The position numbers were made by a program, and so were the translations under genes. A stretch of 64,000 nt of DNA, taken from contig NZ_SLXJ01000002.1 of assembly GCF_004345745.1 (NCBI RefSeq), positions 209,897-273,896 of the forward strand. Direction: 5' to 3'. Shown here in pieces: positions 38,890-47,919 of the stretch (position 1 is its first letter; each line of letters opens with the position of its first letter). This DNA is from Nicoletella semolina. GTDB lineage: Bacteria > Pseudomonadota > Gammaproteobacteria > Enterobacterales > Pasteurellaceae. Under the pieces are notes generated by a model, which saw only the letters and a program-made list of their open reading frames with translations, was not told the DNA's origin and ran no database searches.

Positions 38890-39411
38890 TTATTGTAGGT
38901 TATCCATCATATCAATAATCTGCGTTGCAACTACTTTTGCACTCTGTTCATCTGTTTTCAGTGTGATGTCCGCGATTTCTTCATAGAGAGGATTGCGAAT
39001 TTTGGCTAATTCTTGCAAAGTTTGATATGGATCTTCGGTTTGTAATAATGGACGTTTTCTATCTCGCTGGGTTCGTTCAAATTGTTTATTGATAGTGGTT
39101 TCAAGATAAATCACAATGCCTCTTGCGGAAAGCAAATTGCGGTTTTCTTTTGAAAGAATTGAGCCGCCCCCTGTTGAAAGCACCAAACCCTGTGATTGAG
39201 TGAGTTCATTAATAATGCGTTCTTCACGCTTACGAAACCCTTCTTCACCTTCAAGATCAAAGATCCAATCAATATCGGCACCTGCTCTCTCTTCAATGAC
39301 AGTATCGGAATCTAGGAAATCCATATTCAGCATTTGTGCAAGCTGACGACCAATCGTGCTCTTGCCTGCTCCCATAGGACCAATAAGGAAAATATTACGT
39401 TTTTCAGCCAT
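38890..39411 (-). CDS. aroK: Shikimate kinase I
   Basis: Phosphorylates shikimate at O3 with ATP. 173 aa, the same as E. coli AroK. P-loop [15 protein letters not shown] (about 11-25), [16 protein letters not shown] with the shikimate-binding Asp, STGGGSI, and the lid [12 protein letters not shown]. First gene of the aroK-aroB-dam operon. In E. coli aroK follows the pilQ homologue; here the com genes lie across the divergent PBP1a gene instead. Confidence 0.97.
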   Translation of the reverse strand: MAEKRNIFLIGPMGAGKSTIGRQLAQMLNMDFLDSDTVIEERAGADIDWIFDLEGEEGFRKREERIINELTQSQGLVLSTGGGSILSKENRNLLSARGIVIYLETTINKQFERTQRDRKRPLLQTEDPYQTLQELAKIRNPLYEEIADITLKTDEQSAKVVATQIIDMMDNLQ

Positions 39412-39471
39412 TTTATATCTATCTATAGTCTATTTAAAATTTAATGATTTGATTTGTGTAGAATTTTTGAA

Positions 39472-39506
39472 AAAACAGACCGCTTGTATATAAGCGGTCT
39501 GTTTGG
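39472..39506. terminator. Inverted USS pair forming a hairpin between PBP1a and aroK
   Basis: AAACAGACCGCTT / AAGCGGTCTGTTT with a 6-nt loop, flanked by A and T. The arms contain the uptake core (ACCGCTTGT at 39479). It lies downstream of the PBP1a gene in the same orientation as aroK. USS pairs doubling as terminators are known in Pasteurellaceae. Confidence 0.7.
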
Positions 39507-39646
39507 CGTTAAATTTTACAAAAAGTGATGAGAGATCATACACCTATTACAATCTAATACACAAATTATACACAAATCGCCCAAAAGTAAAATTGGGGGG
39601 TATTATCTCAATAAATCGCCCCATTTTTCAACCTAAAACCGCATAT

Positions 39647-42226
39647 TTAAAATAATTCTCTCATTTCATCGTTTGATCTTGTTGGTGACGATGGTTCAGA
39701 TGGGGGTTGAAATGGATTTAAATAGCCTCTTTCGATAATATATCGCTTAGTAGGCTCTGTACCTTTAATGAAATATTCATTTAATGAATTGCCAAGTAAG
39801 CCACTACTTGAATCAATTTGAGCGATGATGATATTCGGTGGCAATTCCTCTGTTTGTATTGGTTTATTTTTAAGGGCTGTTTTCATATAGTTTATCCACG
39901 CAGGCAACGCTGTCTGTGCTCCTGCTTCTCCACGCCCTAATTCTCGTTTGTTGTCATCAAATCCAACGTAAACCGTGGTGGTGATATTCGCACCAAAGCC
40001 TGCATACCAAGTTACTTTCGCATTATTTGTTGTCCCTGTTTTTCCGCCAATATCTGTTCGTTTGATTTCCTTTTCTACTCGCCAGCTTGTACCACGCCAA
40101 TCTTGATTTGGCTCTCCTGTAATCGCTGTTTTCAGCCCACTACGCATTAAAAAAGCAATCTCGCCACTGATAACACGAGGTGCATAGCGTATTTCATTAC
40201 TATTAGACGACGCTTCTTCAGACATTAAACTTGGGACATCTTCTTTTTGAGTGATTTGAATATCTAACTCTGGCAGATAATCATCATCGTTTGTTATAGA
40301 ATCTGTGGTTTTCTCTGCTTGGTCATCTTCTTCAATTTGAATAAAATCGGAATAACTTGGTTCATCGTAAACCACGGGAATATCGTGGCAGGTTAAACAT
40401 GCAATAGCTGGGTTAGCTTTATATAACTCGTTTCCTTGACTATCTAAAATGCGATTAATAATAAAGGGTTCAATCAGGTAGCCTCCGTTATCAAACACTG
40501 CATAACCTCTTGCCATCTCAAGTGGTGTGAATGAGGCGGCACCCAATGCAAGAGCTTCAGTGGCTTGGTATTGATCTCGTGTAAAACCAAAGCGTTGTAA
40601 GTAATCAGCAACATATTCAACACCAGTCATTTGTACTGTGCGAACCATCATAACATTCTTGGATTTACCTAAACCCACCCTTAATCTTAGAGAACCCTCG
40701 TACACATTTGGAGAATTTTTTGGCGACCAAGGTTTCTGACCATATTTAGAAATAGTGATTGGTGTATCACTTAATGTGGTGGCAAGGGTTAATCCTTTAT
40801 TCAATGCAGCGGCATAAATAAAAGGCTTTATCGATGATCCAACTTGTACCATTGACTGTGTTGCTCGATTAAATTTACTTTGCTCAAAACTAAAACCGCC
40901 CACAATGGCTTCAATTGCCCCATTATCACTATTGAGCGAGACGAGGGCGGAGTTTACTTCAGGAATTTGTCCTAACTCCCAATCGCCTTTTTTATTTTGA
41001 CGTACCCAAATTTGGTTACCAACATCAATCACTTCTTTTACGGTTGTGGGTGCTTTTCCTTGTGCGGAGTCGTGAATAAATTTTCTTGCCCATTTCATTT
41101 CTGTCAGTTTAAGCTCAGCTTTATCGCCGTTCGCTAAGAGAATAGTCGCATTTTCTTTTTTTATATTTAGCACAGCAGCACTTACAAAAGGGTCGGAATA
41201 GGGTAATTTACTTAAGTGGTCAATAATTTTTTCTTCGTCCCAAGCCGTACCTTTTGCTTCCCATAACTTTTTTGCCCCTCGCCAACCGTGGCGACGGTCA
41301 TAATCAATTAAGTTTTCACGAAGGGCAATTTGTGCTTCACGTTGATCGCTAGAAAGTACCGTGGCATACACTTGAAAACCTTTAGTATAAGCCACCTCTT
41401 CGCCATAGCGTTTAACCATCTCTTGTCGCACCATTTCAGTAACATAATCTGCTCGGAATTCAAGAGCAGAGCCGTAATATTTAGCTTTGATTGCTTCTGA
41501 TTTTGCTTTTTCGTACTGCTCTTGCGTAATTTTGCCTACGGTGAGCATTCGATGTAATACCACATTACGGCGATTTTCAGCACGTTTTATCGAATACAAT
41601 GGGTTCATTGTTGAGGGTGCTTTAGGCAGTCCCGCAATAATGGCGATTTCTGAAAGTGTTAGTTCATTTAAGTTCTTGCCAAAATAGGTTTTCGCAGCGG
41701 CTGCAACGCCGTAGGAGCGATAGCCTAAGTAAATTTTATTCAGATACAACTCAAGAATTTCTTGCTTGGTGAGATTTTGCTCAATTTCTACAGCAAGAAT
41801 CATCTCTTTTAATTTCCGTTTAATTTTGCGTTCAGGAGAAAGAAAAAAATTTCGAGCAAGCTGCTGGGTAATGGTGCTTGCTCCTTCTCGATCACCTCGC
41901 ATTGAGTTAATCATTGCCCGTGCGATCCCTTTTGGGTCAATCCCTTTATGCTGGTAAAAACGAGTATCTTCGGTGGCAATAATGGCATCAATGAGAGCTT
42001 GCGGCACATCATTTAATTTCACAGGAATGCGACGTTGCTCACCGACTTCACCGATTAATTTGCCATCAGCTGTGAAAATTTGCATTGGCTGTTGTAACTC
42101 AATATTTTTTAATTGATCCACATTTGGGAGATCTGTCTTTAGATAGGCATAGAGTAATCCGAGTGCAATTACACCTAAAATACATAGGGACAGTAAAGTG
42201 CTAAATATCATTTTTGCGATCTTCAT
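39647..42226 (-). CDS. mrcA: Penicillin-binding protein 1A
   Basis: Bifunctional peptidoglycan polymerase in the inner membrane, periplasmic catalytic domains (ponA in Haemophilus). 859 aa. N-terminal TM (LLSLCILGVIALGLLYAYL). GT51 glycosyltransferase with EDTRFYQHKGIDPKGIARA and GASTITQQLARNFFLS, then LYLNKIYLGYRSYGV. Transpeptidase with SxxK in GSSIKPF (about residue 467), SKN in KSKNVMMVRT and KTG in IGGKTGTTN. The linker before KTG contains an acidic, low-complexity insert (IQIEEDDQAEK). Divergent from comA. A CRP-S-like site overlaps its first codons. Confidence 0.97.
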   Translation of the reverse strand: MKIAKMIFSTLLSLCILGVIALGLLYAYLKTDLPNVDQLKNIELQQPMQIFTADGKLIGEVGEQRRIPVKLNDVPQALIDAIIATEDTRFYQHKGIDPKGIARAMINSMRGDREGASTITQQLARNFFLSPERKIKRKLKEMILAVEIEQNLTKQEILELYLNKIYLGYRSYGVAAAAKTYFGKNLNELTLSEIAIIAGLPKAPSTMNPLYSIKRAENRRNVVLHRMLTVGKITQEQYEKAKSEAIKAKYYGSALEFRADYVTEMVRQEMVKRYGEEVAYTKGFQVYATVLSSDQREAQIALRENLIDYDRRHGWRGAKKLWEAKGTAWDEEKIIDHLSKLPYSDPFVSAAVLNIKKENATILLANGDKAELKLTEMKWARKFIHDSAQGKAPTTVKEVIDVGNQIWVRQNKKGDWELGQIPEVNSALVSLNSDNGAIEAIVGGFSFEQSKFNRATQSMVQVGSSIKPFIYAAALNKGLTLATTLSDTPITISKYGQKPWSPKNSPNVYEGSLRLRVGLGKSKNVMMVRTVQMTGVEYVADYLQRFGFTRDQYQATEALALGAASFTPLEMARGYAVFDNGGYLIEPFIINRILDSQGNELYKANPAIACLTCHDIPVVYDEPSYSDFIQIEEDDQAEKTTDSITNDDDYLPELDIQITQKEDVPSLMSEEASSNSNEIRYAPRVISGEIAFLMRSGLKTAITGEPNQDWRGTSWRVEKEIKRTDIGGKTGTTNNAKVTWYAGFGANITTTVYVGFDDNKRELGRGEAGAQTALPAWINYMKTALKNKPIQTEELPPNIIIAQIDSSSGLLGNSLNEYFIKGTEPTKRYIIERGYLNPFQPPSEPSSPTRSNDEMRELF

Positions 42227-42233
42227 CGAAAAA
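42211..42233 (+). promoter_or_regulatory. CRP-S (Sxy-dependent) competence site upstream of comA
   Basis: TTTT-TGCGA-TCTTCA-TCGAA-AAA. The left TGCGA half and T/A flanks fit the Pasteurellaceae CRP-S motif; the right half is TCGAA where TCGCA is consensus. It lies 142 bp before comA, the first gene of the competence pilus operon, and it spans the start codon of the divergent PBP1a gene (42226-42224). No obvious -10 was fixed downstream. Confidence 0.65.
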
Positions 42234-42374
42234 TTCTCTTTATGTAAATGACGAAATGTTCATTTAAGGTCAAGATAGCCTTAAACACAAAATAGCCCAG
42301 TATAAGCGAAAAAACATAAAAAAACGATTTAATCTAGCGTGTCTTACGATAGAAGAGAAAATTAGAGGAGGAAA

Positions 42375-43124
42375 ATGAGATTTTTGGGTCGAAAAGTTCT
42401 GTTTGGTAGAAAAAAGCAGCGTATACAGATAGGAATCAGTCAAAATGACAGGTATATCTGTCTAGTTTGTCAAGATGAGAGCGGTTTTCATTCAACTTGG
42501 TATGAAAAAATAGGAAAAGCAGAGCGTAAAAAATACGATCTTGACACACTAGTAAACAAAATAAGACCGCAAGCGGTGCGTTTTACTGAAAAAATTGCAA
42601 TAGTCCATTGCATACCTTATGAATATATTTGGCGAAAGACATTATTTTTTCCAGTAAATCAGTCAAATGAAACATATTATCGGCAAATTATTCAATATTT
42701 AAAACAGGAAGTACCATTGAATATTGAAGATCTTTATTTTGATTATTACATGGAAAAGCTAGAAGAAAATAATGTAATAAAAGTCATTGTGTATGTTTTA
42801 AGAAAGGGATTTGCTGATAGTTTAAAGAATACGATTGGTGAGATCGTTTTAGATTGTGAAGCCTATTGCTTTATTCGTGGTATTCATTATTTACTTAGGA
42901 AAAATATTGAGTTTGATTTCAATTCAAATACAGAAGAGCGTTATTATAAATTTGGTGGAAAAATCATTCAGATTAATCACAATGGGGTAAAGTTATCTAA
43001 TTGTACCAGTATTCGAAAAGGGGAATTAATTTCAATTGAGAAATATGCTTTTGAAAAAGACATCTTAGATCCACATCTTTACACTTTAGCACTAGGAGCG
43101 TGCTTATGGAATGGCAAGGGATAA
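42375..43124 (+). CDS. comA: Competence protein ComA (PilM-like)
   Basis: Cytoplasmic actin-like protein of the type IV pilus / DNA uptake machine. 249 aa. AGAGGAGG lies 3-4 nt before the ATG. Similarity to PilM is weak, as usual for ComA: an N-terminal IQIGISQNDRYICLV strand and a YRQIIQYLKQEVPLNIEDLY segment like the PilM ...EVPxxxEDLxxDY motif. First gene of comABCDE. Identification rests on the operon order as much as on the protein. Confidence 0.85.
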   Translation: MRFLGRKVLFGRKKQRIQIGISQNDRYICLVCQDESGFHSTWYEKIGKAERKKYDLDTLVNKIRPQAVRFTEKIAIVHCIPYEYIWRKTLFFPVNQSNETYYRQIIQYLKQEVPLNIEDLYFDYYMEKLEENNVIKVIVYVLRKGFADSLKNTIGEIVLDCEAYCFIRGIHYLLRKNIEFDFNSNTEERYYKFGGKIIQINHNGVKLSNCTSIRKGELISIEKYAFEKDILDPHLYTLALGACLWNGKG

Positions 43125-43642
43125 ATCTTTCTCATTATTACGAGAGAAAATGGGTAAGGAAAAATACGCTTTATTTATCAGGAGGTGGGCTAGTGTTGTT
43201 ATTTTCTACTCTGCTCTTTTTTTTCTTACAAGTTATTATCGATGAGCGTGTCGAACAGATTCATCAACAAACTAAAATAATAGCAGAAAGACGTAATTTA
43301 TTGTCTAAGCATAAAATAAATATTGAGCAATTGCAGCAGAAATATGTAAAGCAGAATAGCGATAATCAGCTACTATCACTTTCAAGTGTAGATTTCTTTA
43401 TTCATTATTTAGAAAACTTTCCAGTTAAAGGCGTGGTAAGTTCTGTATTACTCTTTCATCAAGATGCAACAAAAATTAAAATTTCGGGTTCGTTTATTCA
43501 TCAACAACAGCTGCATCTATTAGAAAATCAACTAAAGAAGAATATGCAAAAATACCATATTGATTATTTGCAAGGTAATCAAAATCATAAAATGGATTTT
43601 GGTGTAACTATTGAGGTTAATGATGAAAAAGTGGTTAATTAG
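43106..43642 (+). CDS. comB: Competence protein ComB (PilN-like)
   Basis: Bitopic inner-membrane protein of the alignment complex. About 178 aa from ATG 43106 (MEWQGINLSHYYERKWVRKN), with AGGAG 7 nt upstream; GTG 43100 is too close to the ribosome binding site. It overlaps comA by 19 bp. PilN-like: N-terminal INL...Y.R, one TM at about 25-48 (LVLLFSTLLFFFLQVII), then a periplasmic coiled-coil (VEQIHQQTKIIAERRNLLSK) and a small C-terminal domain. Confidence 0.83.
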   Translation: MEWQGINLSHYYERKWVRKNTLYLSGGGLVLLFSTLLFFFLQVIIDERVEQIHQQTKIIAERRNLLSKHKINIEQLQQKYVKQNSDNQLLSLSSVDFFIHYLENFPVKGVVSSVLLFHQDATKIKISGSFIHQQQLHLLENQLKKNMQKYHIDYLQGNQNHKMDFGVTIEVNDEKVVN

Positions 43643-44141
43643 CCTATATATTTCTCCTTCATCTATAGGGTATGTTTTTCTTATTTTTTTACAAAAATAT
43701 TGGTGGGGGGTGTATGGTGTTTTGTGTCTTGTTATTATCTCATACCCACTTTATCAATCTATTTCTTATAGCCATAATATAGTGATAAATCAACAGGCAT
43801 TAGATCAGTTAGAACAGGATATTCAACGAGAAGAGAAGCGACTTTTGGCATTAAATAAACATTATGTTAAAAATATTGATCAAGATAAGAATGTGGCAGA
43901 TCTACATCATACAATTAATGAAATTATTATAAGAAATAACGCTAAAATTGAGCAGGTACAATGGTACGTAAACCGTAATTTAGAGGTGCAAATAAATGTA
44001 CAACAAAAAAGTAAATTAATTTTAAATTTAATTCGTGATCTAAATCAGGTAGAAAATTTATCTTTTAAAGAGATTACTATCATAAGATTAAATAATCATC
44101 ACCTTGTTCAATTAGATGCAATTTTAGTGGTTGCTGATTAA
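43623..44141 (+). CDS. comC: Competence protein ComC (PilO-like)
   Basis: Inner-membrane alignment-complex protein. About 172 aa (start at 43623 or the adjacent ATG 43620; GAGG at 43613 favours 43623). One TM near residues 27-45 (WGVYGVLCLVIISYPLY), coiled coil (QLEQDIQREEKRLLALNKHY), then a C-terminal mixed domain. It overlaps comB by 20 bp. Sequence similarity is low across genera, so the call is from position, size and topology. Confidence 0.8.
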   Translation: MKKWLISLYISPSSIGYVFLIFLQKYWWGVYGVLCLVIISYPLYQSISYSHNIVINQQALDQLEQDIQREEKRLLALNKHYVKNIDQDKNVADLHHTINEIIIRNNAKIEQVQWYVNRNLEVQINVQQKSKLILNLIRDLNQVENLSFKEITIIRLNNHHLVQLDAILVVAD

Positions 44142-44157
44142 TTTATGGAGAAATTCA

Positions 44158-44598
44158 ATGAGAGTTATTTATTTACTAATCTTTTCCTGTGTAATGGGAT
44201 CGACAAGTTATGCTTCTCCATTTTATGATGAAGAAGAATTAATTGAATTTTCTGATCAAACTACAACTAACCAAGAAAGCATTCGTCATAATCATTCTGT
44301 CGAACCTGCAGAAAAACAGAAAAAACTCACCGCTTGTAATTTACCTGATAATGTGAACATAAGGCAGATAAAAGATGATTTTGAGAGTCTAAGTTTAGTG
44401 GGAGTAGCAAAAATTAATCATATACCTCAAGCATTGTTTATTAATATGAAAGATAGACTAATTGGATTTAAAGTAGGTGATTATATTGAGAATGCATTTA
44501 TTCAAATCGTAGATATCAATCTAAAACAAATCACTTATATTGATTGGGCTAATACACAAGATTGTCAATCACCTGACACGGTAACGATCAAATTATAG
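44158..44598 (+). CDS. comD: Competence protein ComD (PilP-like)
   Basis: Periplasmic protein linking the inner-membrane complex to the secretin. 146 aa from ATG 44158, with GGAG 7 nt upstream. Signal peptide MRVIYLLIFSCVMGSTSYA, an acidic low-complexity stretch (EEELIEFSDQTTTN), then a small beta domain with LSLVGVAKINHIPQALFIN and GDYIENAFIQIVDINLKQIT, typical of PilP. Confidence 0.83.
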   Translation: MRVIYLLIFSCVMGSTSYASPFYDEEELIEFSDQTTTNQESIRHNHSVEPAEKQKKLTACNLPDNVNIRQIKDDFESLSLVGVAKINHIPQALFINMKDRLIGFKVGDYIENAFIQIVDINLKQITYIDWANTQDCQSPDTVTIKL

Positions 44599-44650
44599 TG
44601 CTTTAGAAAAATGTGATTGGATAGGGAATAAAAAGGTATTGGAGAGATGT

Positions 44651-45946
44651 ATGCGTTATTTTATCGTTTTATTGTTAATTTTTACTAATATAGTGAATGC
44701 AACACCGATTGCTTTAGTTTTGCGTAATGCACCCACTGCAGAGGTGATTTCTTATTTAAGTAATGAGCTTGAGAAAAATCTGATTATTGTTGATGAGATA
44801 CCTGAAACAAAATTTATGCGAATAGAGGTCAATGATTTTAATGAAATGCTACATTCTTTTGCTAAATTACATAGTCTAGAGCTTAAGCAAGATAAAAATA
44901 TCTATTATGTCCATCACAAGATTAAACAAGATCTAACAGAGATGGCATTTGAACCTGAACTTATTACAAAAACGATTCCTTTATATTATGCAAAAGCCTC
45001 GGAGCTAATTCATTCGCTGACAGAAGGTCAGGGAGGGGTAATTTCTGATGGAGGTTATATTCATTTTGATAACCGTAGTAATCGCTTAATTATACGAGAT
45101 ACGCCATATACAATTAAAAATATAACGGAATTAGTGAAACTTTTGGATAGACCGACAGAGCAAATTGCGATTGAGGCGAGAATTGTAACAATTAGTAGTG
45201 AAAATTTACAGGAATTGGGGGTAAGATGGGGTATTTTTTCACCTTCAGAATCACAACATAGATTTGCAGGCAGTTTGGAAGGAAATGGACGTGCGATAAA
45301 TAATTTAAACATCAATTTTCCTGTTAGCCAAGCGGCTTCTGCGGTATTGCAAGTTGCGACAATAAATAGCCGTGTTTTAGATTTGGAATTAACTGCACTT
45401 GAAAGGGAAAATAGCGTTGAAATTATCGCTAGCCCTAGGCTATTGACGACGAATAAAAAGCAAGCCAGTATCAAGCAGGGTACAGAAATTCCTTATGCAC
45501 TTTTAGATAAAAAATCAGAGATCAGTGATATTCAATTTAAAGAGGCGGTATTAGGTTTAGAAGTAACGCCACATATTGCAAAGGATAATCAAATTTTATT
45601 GGATCTGCTTGTAACACAAAATGCACCGAATAACCAAAATGGTATTAATCAATTAACGACAATTGATAAGCAGGAGTTGAAAACGCAAGTATTAGCAAAA
45701 CACGGTGAAACCATTGTATTAGGTGGCGTATTTCAGCATTTGATTGCAAAAGGAGAAGATAAAGTCCCTATTTTGGGTAGCATTCCTGTGATTAAATATT
45801 TATTTAGCCAAAGTCGAGATAAAATTTCTAAGCGTGAATTAGTTATTTTTGTAACGCCTTATATTATTAAGCCTGATTTGCCAGTTTCCACTGAGAAAAA
45901 TCAGCAAAAAGCTCGCCAACAAAGCTTACAGGCGAAACAAAAATAG
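44651..45946 (+). CDS. comE: Competence secretin ComE (PilQ-like)
   Basis: Outer-membrane secretin for the pilus and incoming DNA. 431 aa from ATG 44651, with GGAGAG just upstream (a TTG at 44639 is less likely). Signal peptide MRYFIVLLLIFTNIVNA, STN-like and N1 domains (IHFDNRSNRLIIRDTPYTIK), then the secretin core: IEARIVTISSENLQELGVRW, LTALERENSVEIIASPRLLT, GTEIPY, LGLEVTPHIAKDNQI, LGSIPVIKYLFSQ and RELVIFVTPYII. A shorter N-terminal region than PilQ proteins is typical of ComE. comF is not next to it; nusB follows. Confidence 0.93.
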   Translation: MRYFIVLLLIFTNIVNATPIALVLRNAPTAEVISYLSNELEKNLIIVDEIPETKFMRIEVNDFNEMLHSFAKLHSLELKQDKNIYYVHHKIKQDLTEMAFEPELITKTIPLYYAKASELIHSLTEGQGGVISDGGYIHFDNRSNRLIIRDTPYTIKNITELVKLLDRPTEQIAIEARIVTISSENLQELGVRWGIFSPSESQHRFAGSLEGNGRAINNLNINFPVSQAASAVLQVATINSRVLDLELTALERENSVEIIASPRLLTTNKKQASIKQGTEIPYALLDKKSEISDIQFKEAVLGLEVTPHIAKDNQILLDLLVTQNAPNNQNGINQLTTIDKQELKTQVLAKHGETIVLGGVFQHLIAKGEDKVPILGSIPVIKYLFSQSRDKISKRELVIFVTPYIIKPDLPVSTEKNQQKARQQSLQAKQK

Positions 45947-46012
45947 TATGGAAAACTATAGGTGTATGCTAGAATTCTCGACTAACTTTGTTCTTTGATA
46001 AATTGAGGTTTT

Positions 46013-46426
46013 ATGAAAATTTCTCCACGCCGCAGAGCTCGTGAATGTGCATTACAAGCACTTTACTCTTGGTATATTTCAAAAGATAGTGTTGAGCAAG
46101 TTGAGCTCGTATTTGTTGCTGATCAGGATATGAAAGGGGTGGATATGCCGTATTTTCGTAAATTATTGCGTGGTACGATTGAGAACATTGAGAGTGTTGA
46201 TGATTTGCTACGCCCCCATTTTGATCGTTCAGAGACAGAAGTTGATCCGATTGAACGTTCATTGTTGCGTTTATCTGCTTATGAATTACGCTATGAGCTA
46301 GATGTGCCTTATAAAGTCGCCATTAATGAAGCCATCGAGGTCGCAAAGGTATTTGGATCTGACGATAGTCATAAATACATTAATGGTATTTTAGATAGAC
46401 TTGCTCCAGCGTTAGGACGTAAGTAA
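46013..46426 (+). CDS. nusB: Transcription antitermination factor NusB
   Basis: Binds boxA RNA with NusE (S10) in rRNA antitermination. 137 aa (E. coli 139), all-alpha. N-terminal [40 protein letters not shown] and [20 protein letters not shown] then KYINGILD. First of nusB-thiL-pgpA. Its target boxA appears at 63722 in this same window. Confidence 0.97.
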   Translation: MKISPRRRARECALQALYSWYISKDSVEQVELVFVADQDMKGVDMPYFRKLLRGTIENIESVDDLLRPHFDRSETEVDPIERSLLRLSAYELRYELDVPYKVAINEAIEVAKVFGSDDSHKYINGILDRLAPALGRK

Positions 46427-46479
46427 TTGCTTTTAGAAAAAGCAAAGAGGCAGAAGAAAATAGAGAACAGAGGTGAAAA

Positions 46480-47448
46480 ATGGGTGAATTTGAACTAATT
46501 CGTACTTATTTTAAACAGTATGCAAAACAGCATTCTGATGTTATGTTGGGGATTGGCGATGATTGTGCGATTACATTGCTAAAACCTAATCAACGCCTTG
46601 TGACAACAACAGATATGCTTGTTCAAGGGACGCATTTTTTCCCTGATATTTCCCCTGCTGATTTGGCCTATAAAAGTGTTGCGGTAAATTTGAGTGATTT
46701 GGCTGCCATGGGGGCGAGGCCTCGCTGGATTTCTCTCGCTTTGTCTTTACCTCGAGTTGATTCGGTTTGGCTTGAGGCTTTTAGTCGTTCGTTATTTGAA
46801 ATTTTAACGCAATATAATGTGGCATTAATTGGGGGAGATACCGTTAGAGGTGAATTATCTTTAACAATTACAGCCCAAGGCGTATTGCCGCAAGCGGTCG
46901 GATTATTGCGAAAAAATGCAAAAGTAGGCGACTGGATTTTTGTTTCTGGCTCGTTAGGCGAGAGTGCGGCGGGTTTAGATATTCTATTTCAATCGCCTCC
47001 GAAGCCACTGAGTGCCAGCCAGCAATGGTTAGTGAAACGTCATTTATCGCCTACGCCGAGGGTAGAGCTCGGGCAATTCTTAACTCAATTCTCTCAGTGT
47101 GCAATTGATATTTCCGATGGATTGCTTGCGGATTTAAGGCATATTTTGGAGCAAAGTCAGGTAGGCGCTGAAATTAGGCTTGAACAATTGCCACTGTCTG
47201 ATGAGCTATTGGAAAATTATTCATTGGAACAAGCTGAAAAATTTGCTTTAACAGGGGGCGAGGATTATGAACTCTGCTTTACCGTTTCTGATGAACAAAT
47301 GGCTTTATTTTCGCAGGCTGTGAAGCATTTTGATGTGTCTTGTCACTGTATTGGTCGAATCACGGCTAAGACAGGTAAGCTTGAGCTAACTAAGCAAGGA
47401 AAAGTGGTTTCAATTTCTTCTCAAGATGGTTTTCATCATTTTAATTAA
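46480..47448 (+). CDS. thiL: Thiamine-monophosphate kinase
   Basis: Phosphorylates thiamine monophosphate to the active diphosphate. 322 aa, AIR-synthase-like fold. GIGDDCAI (about 22-29), TTTDMLVQGTHFFPD, KSVAVNLSDLAAMGARPRWI, GGDTVRGELSLT, CAIDISDGLLADLRHI and GGEDYELCF. AGAGGTG lies a few nt before the ATG. 53 bp after nusB. Confidence 0.97.
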   Translation: MGEFELIRTYFKQYAKQHSDVMLGIGDDCAITLLKPNQRLVTTTDMLVQGTHFFPDISPADLAYKSVAVNLSDLAAMGARPRWISLALSLPRVDSVWLEAFSRSLFEILTQYNVALIGGDTVRGELSLTITAQGVLPQAVGLLRKNAKVGDWIFVSGSLGESAAGLDILFQSPPKPLSASQQWLVKRHLSPTPRVELGQFLTQFSQCAIDISDGLLADLRHILEQSQVGAEIRLEQLPLSDELLENYSLEQAEKFALTGGEDYELCFTVSDEQMALFSQAVKHFDVSCHCIGRITAKTGKLELTKQGKVVSISSQDGFHHFN

Positions 47449-47453
47449 AATCT

Positions 47454-47918
47454 ATGAATTTAAAAAATCCTTATCATTTTCTAGCCTGTGGTTTTGGAGC
47501 AGGCTTGATTAAACCTGCTTCAGGTACTTGGGGATCATTGGTTGGTGTATTGCTTGCAATTTTATTGTGGAAACTCACCGCTTCGACATGGTTTTTTGTG
47601 TTATTAACAGCGTTATCTTTTTTATTCGGTTGCTATATCTGTCAAAAAGTGAGTGATGATATAAATAGCTATGATGATGGGCGGATTGTATGGGATGAAA
47701 TCGTGGCTATATTCCTTATCTTCAGCTTTTTGCCAGAGCATAGTGGGCTGTTTTATTTACTCACTTTTATCTTCTTTCGGTTATTTGATATTGCGAAACC
47801 GTTTCCCATTCGCCGTGCAGATTTATCTCTAAAGGGCGGATTTGGCATTATGTTTGATGATATTTTAGCTGGCATATATACATTATTTTCTCTTTATCTG
47901 ATTACTTGGTTAATTTAG
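47454..47918 (+). CDS. pgpA: Phosphatidylglycerophosphatase A
   Basis: Inner-membrane enzyme converting PGP to phosphatidylglycerol. 154 aa with three to four TMs. Family motifs: GFGAGLIKPASGTWGSLVG, DDGRIVWDEIVAIF (acidic catalytic cluster), FFRLFDIAKPFPIRRAD and GGFGIMFDDILAGIY. Starts 5 bp after thiL, the common nusB-thiL-pgpA order. Confidence 0.96.
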   Translation: MNLKNPYHFLACGFGAGLIKPASGTWGSLVGVLLAILLWKLTASTWFFVLLTALSFLFGCYICQKVSDDINSYDDGRIVWDEIVAIFLIFSFLPEHSGLFYLLTFIFFRLFDIAKPFPIRRADLSLKGGFGIMFDDILAGIYTLFSLYLITWLI

Positions 47919-47919
47919 T

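Noticed and set aside
39595..39600. Short G run (GGGGGG) between PBP1a and aroK as a repeat of interest
   Set aside because: Six bases is not unusual and there are no promoter hexamers around it.
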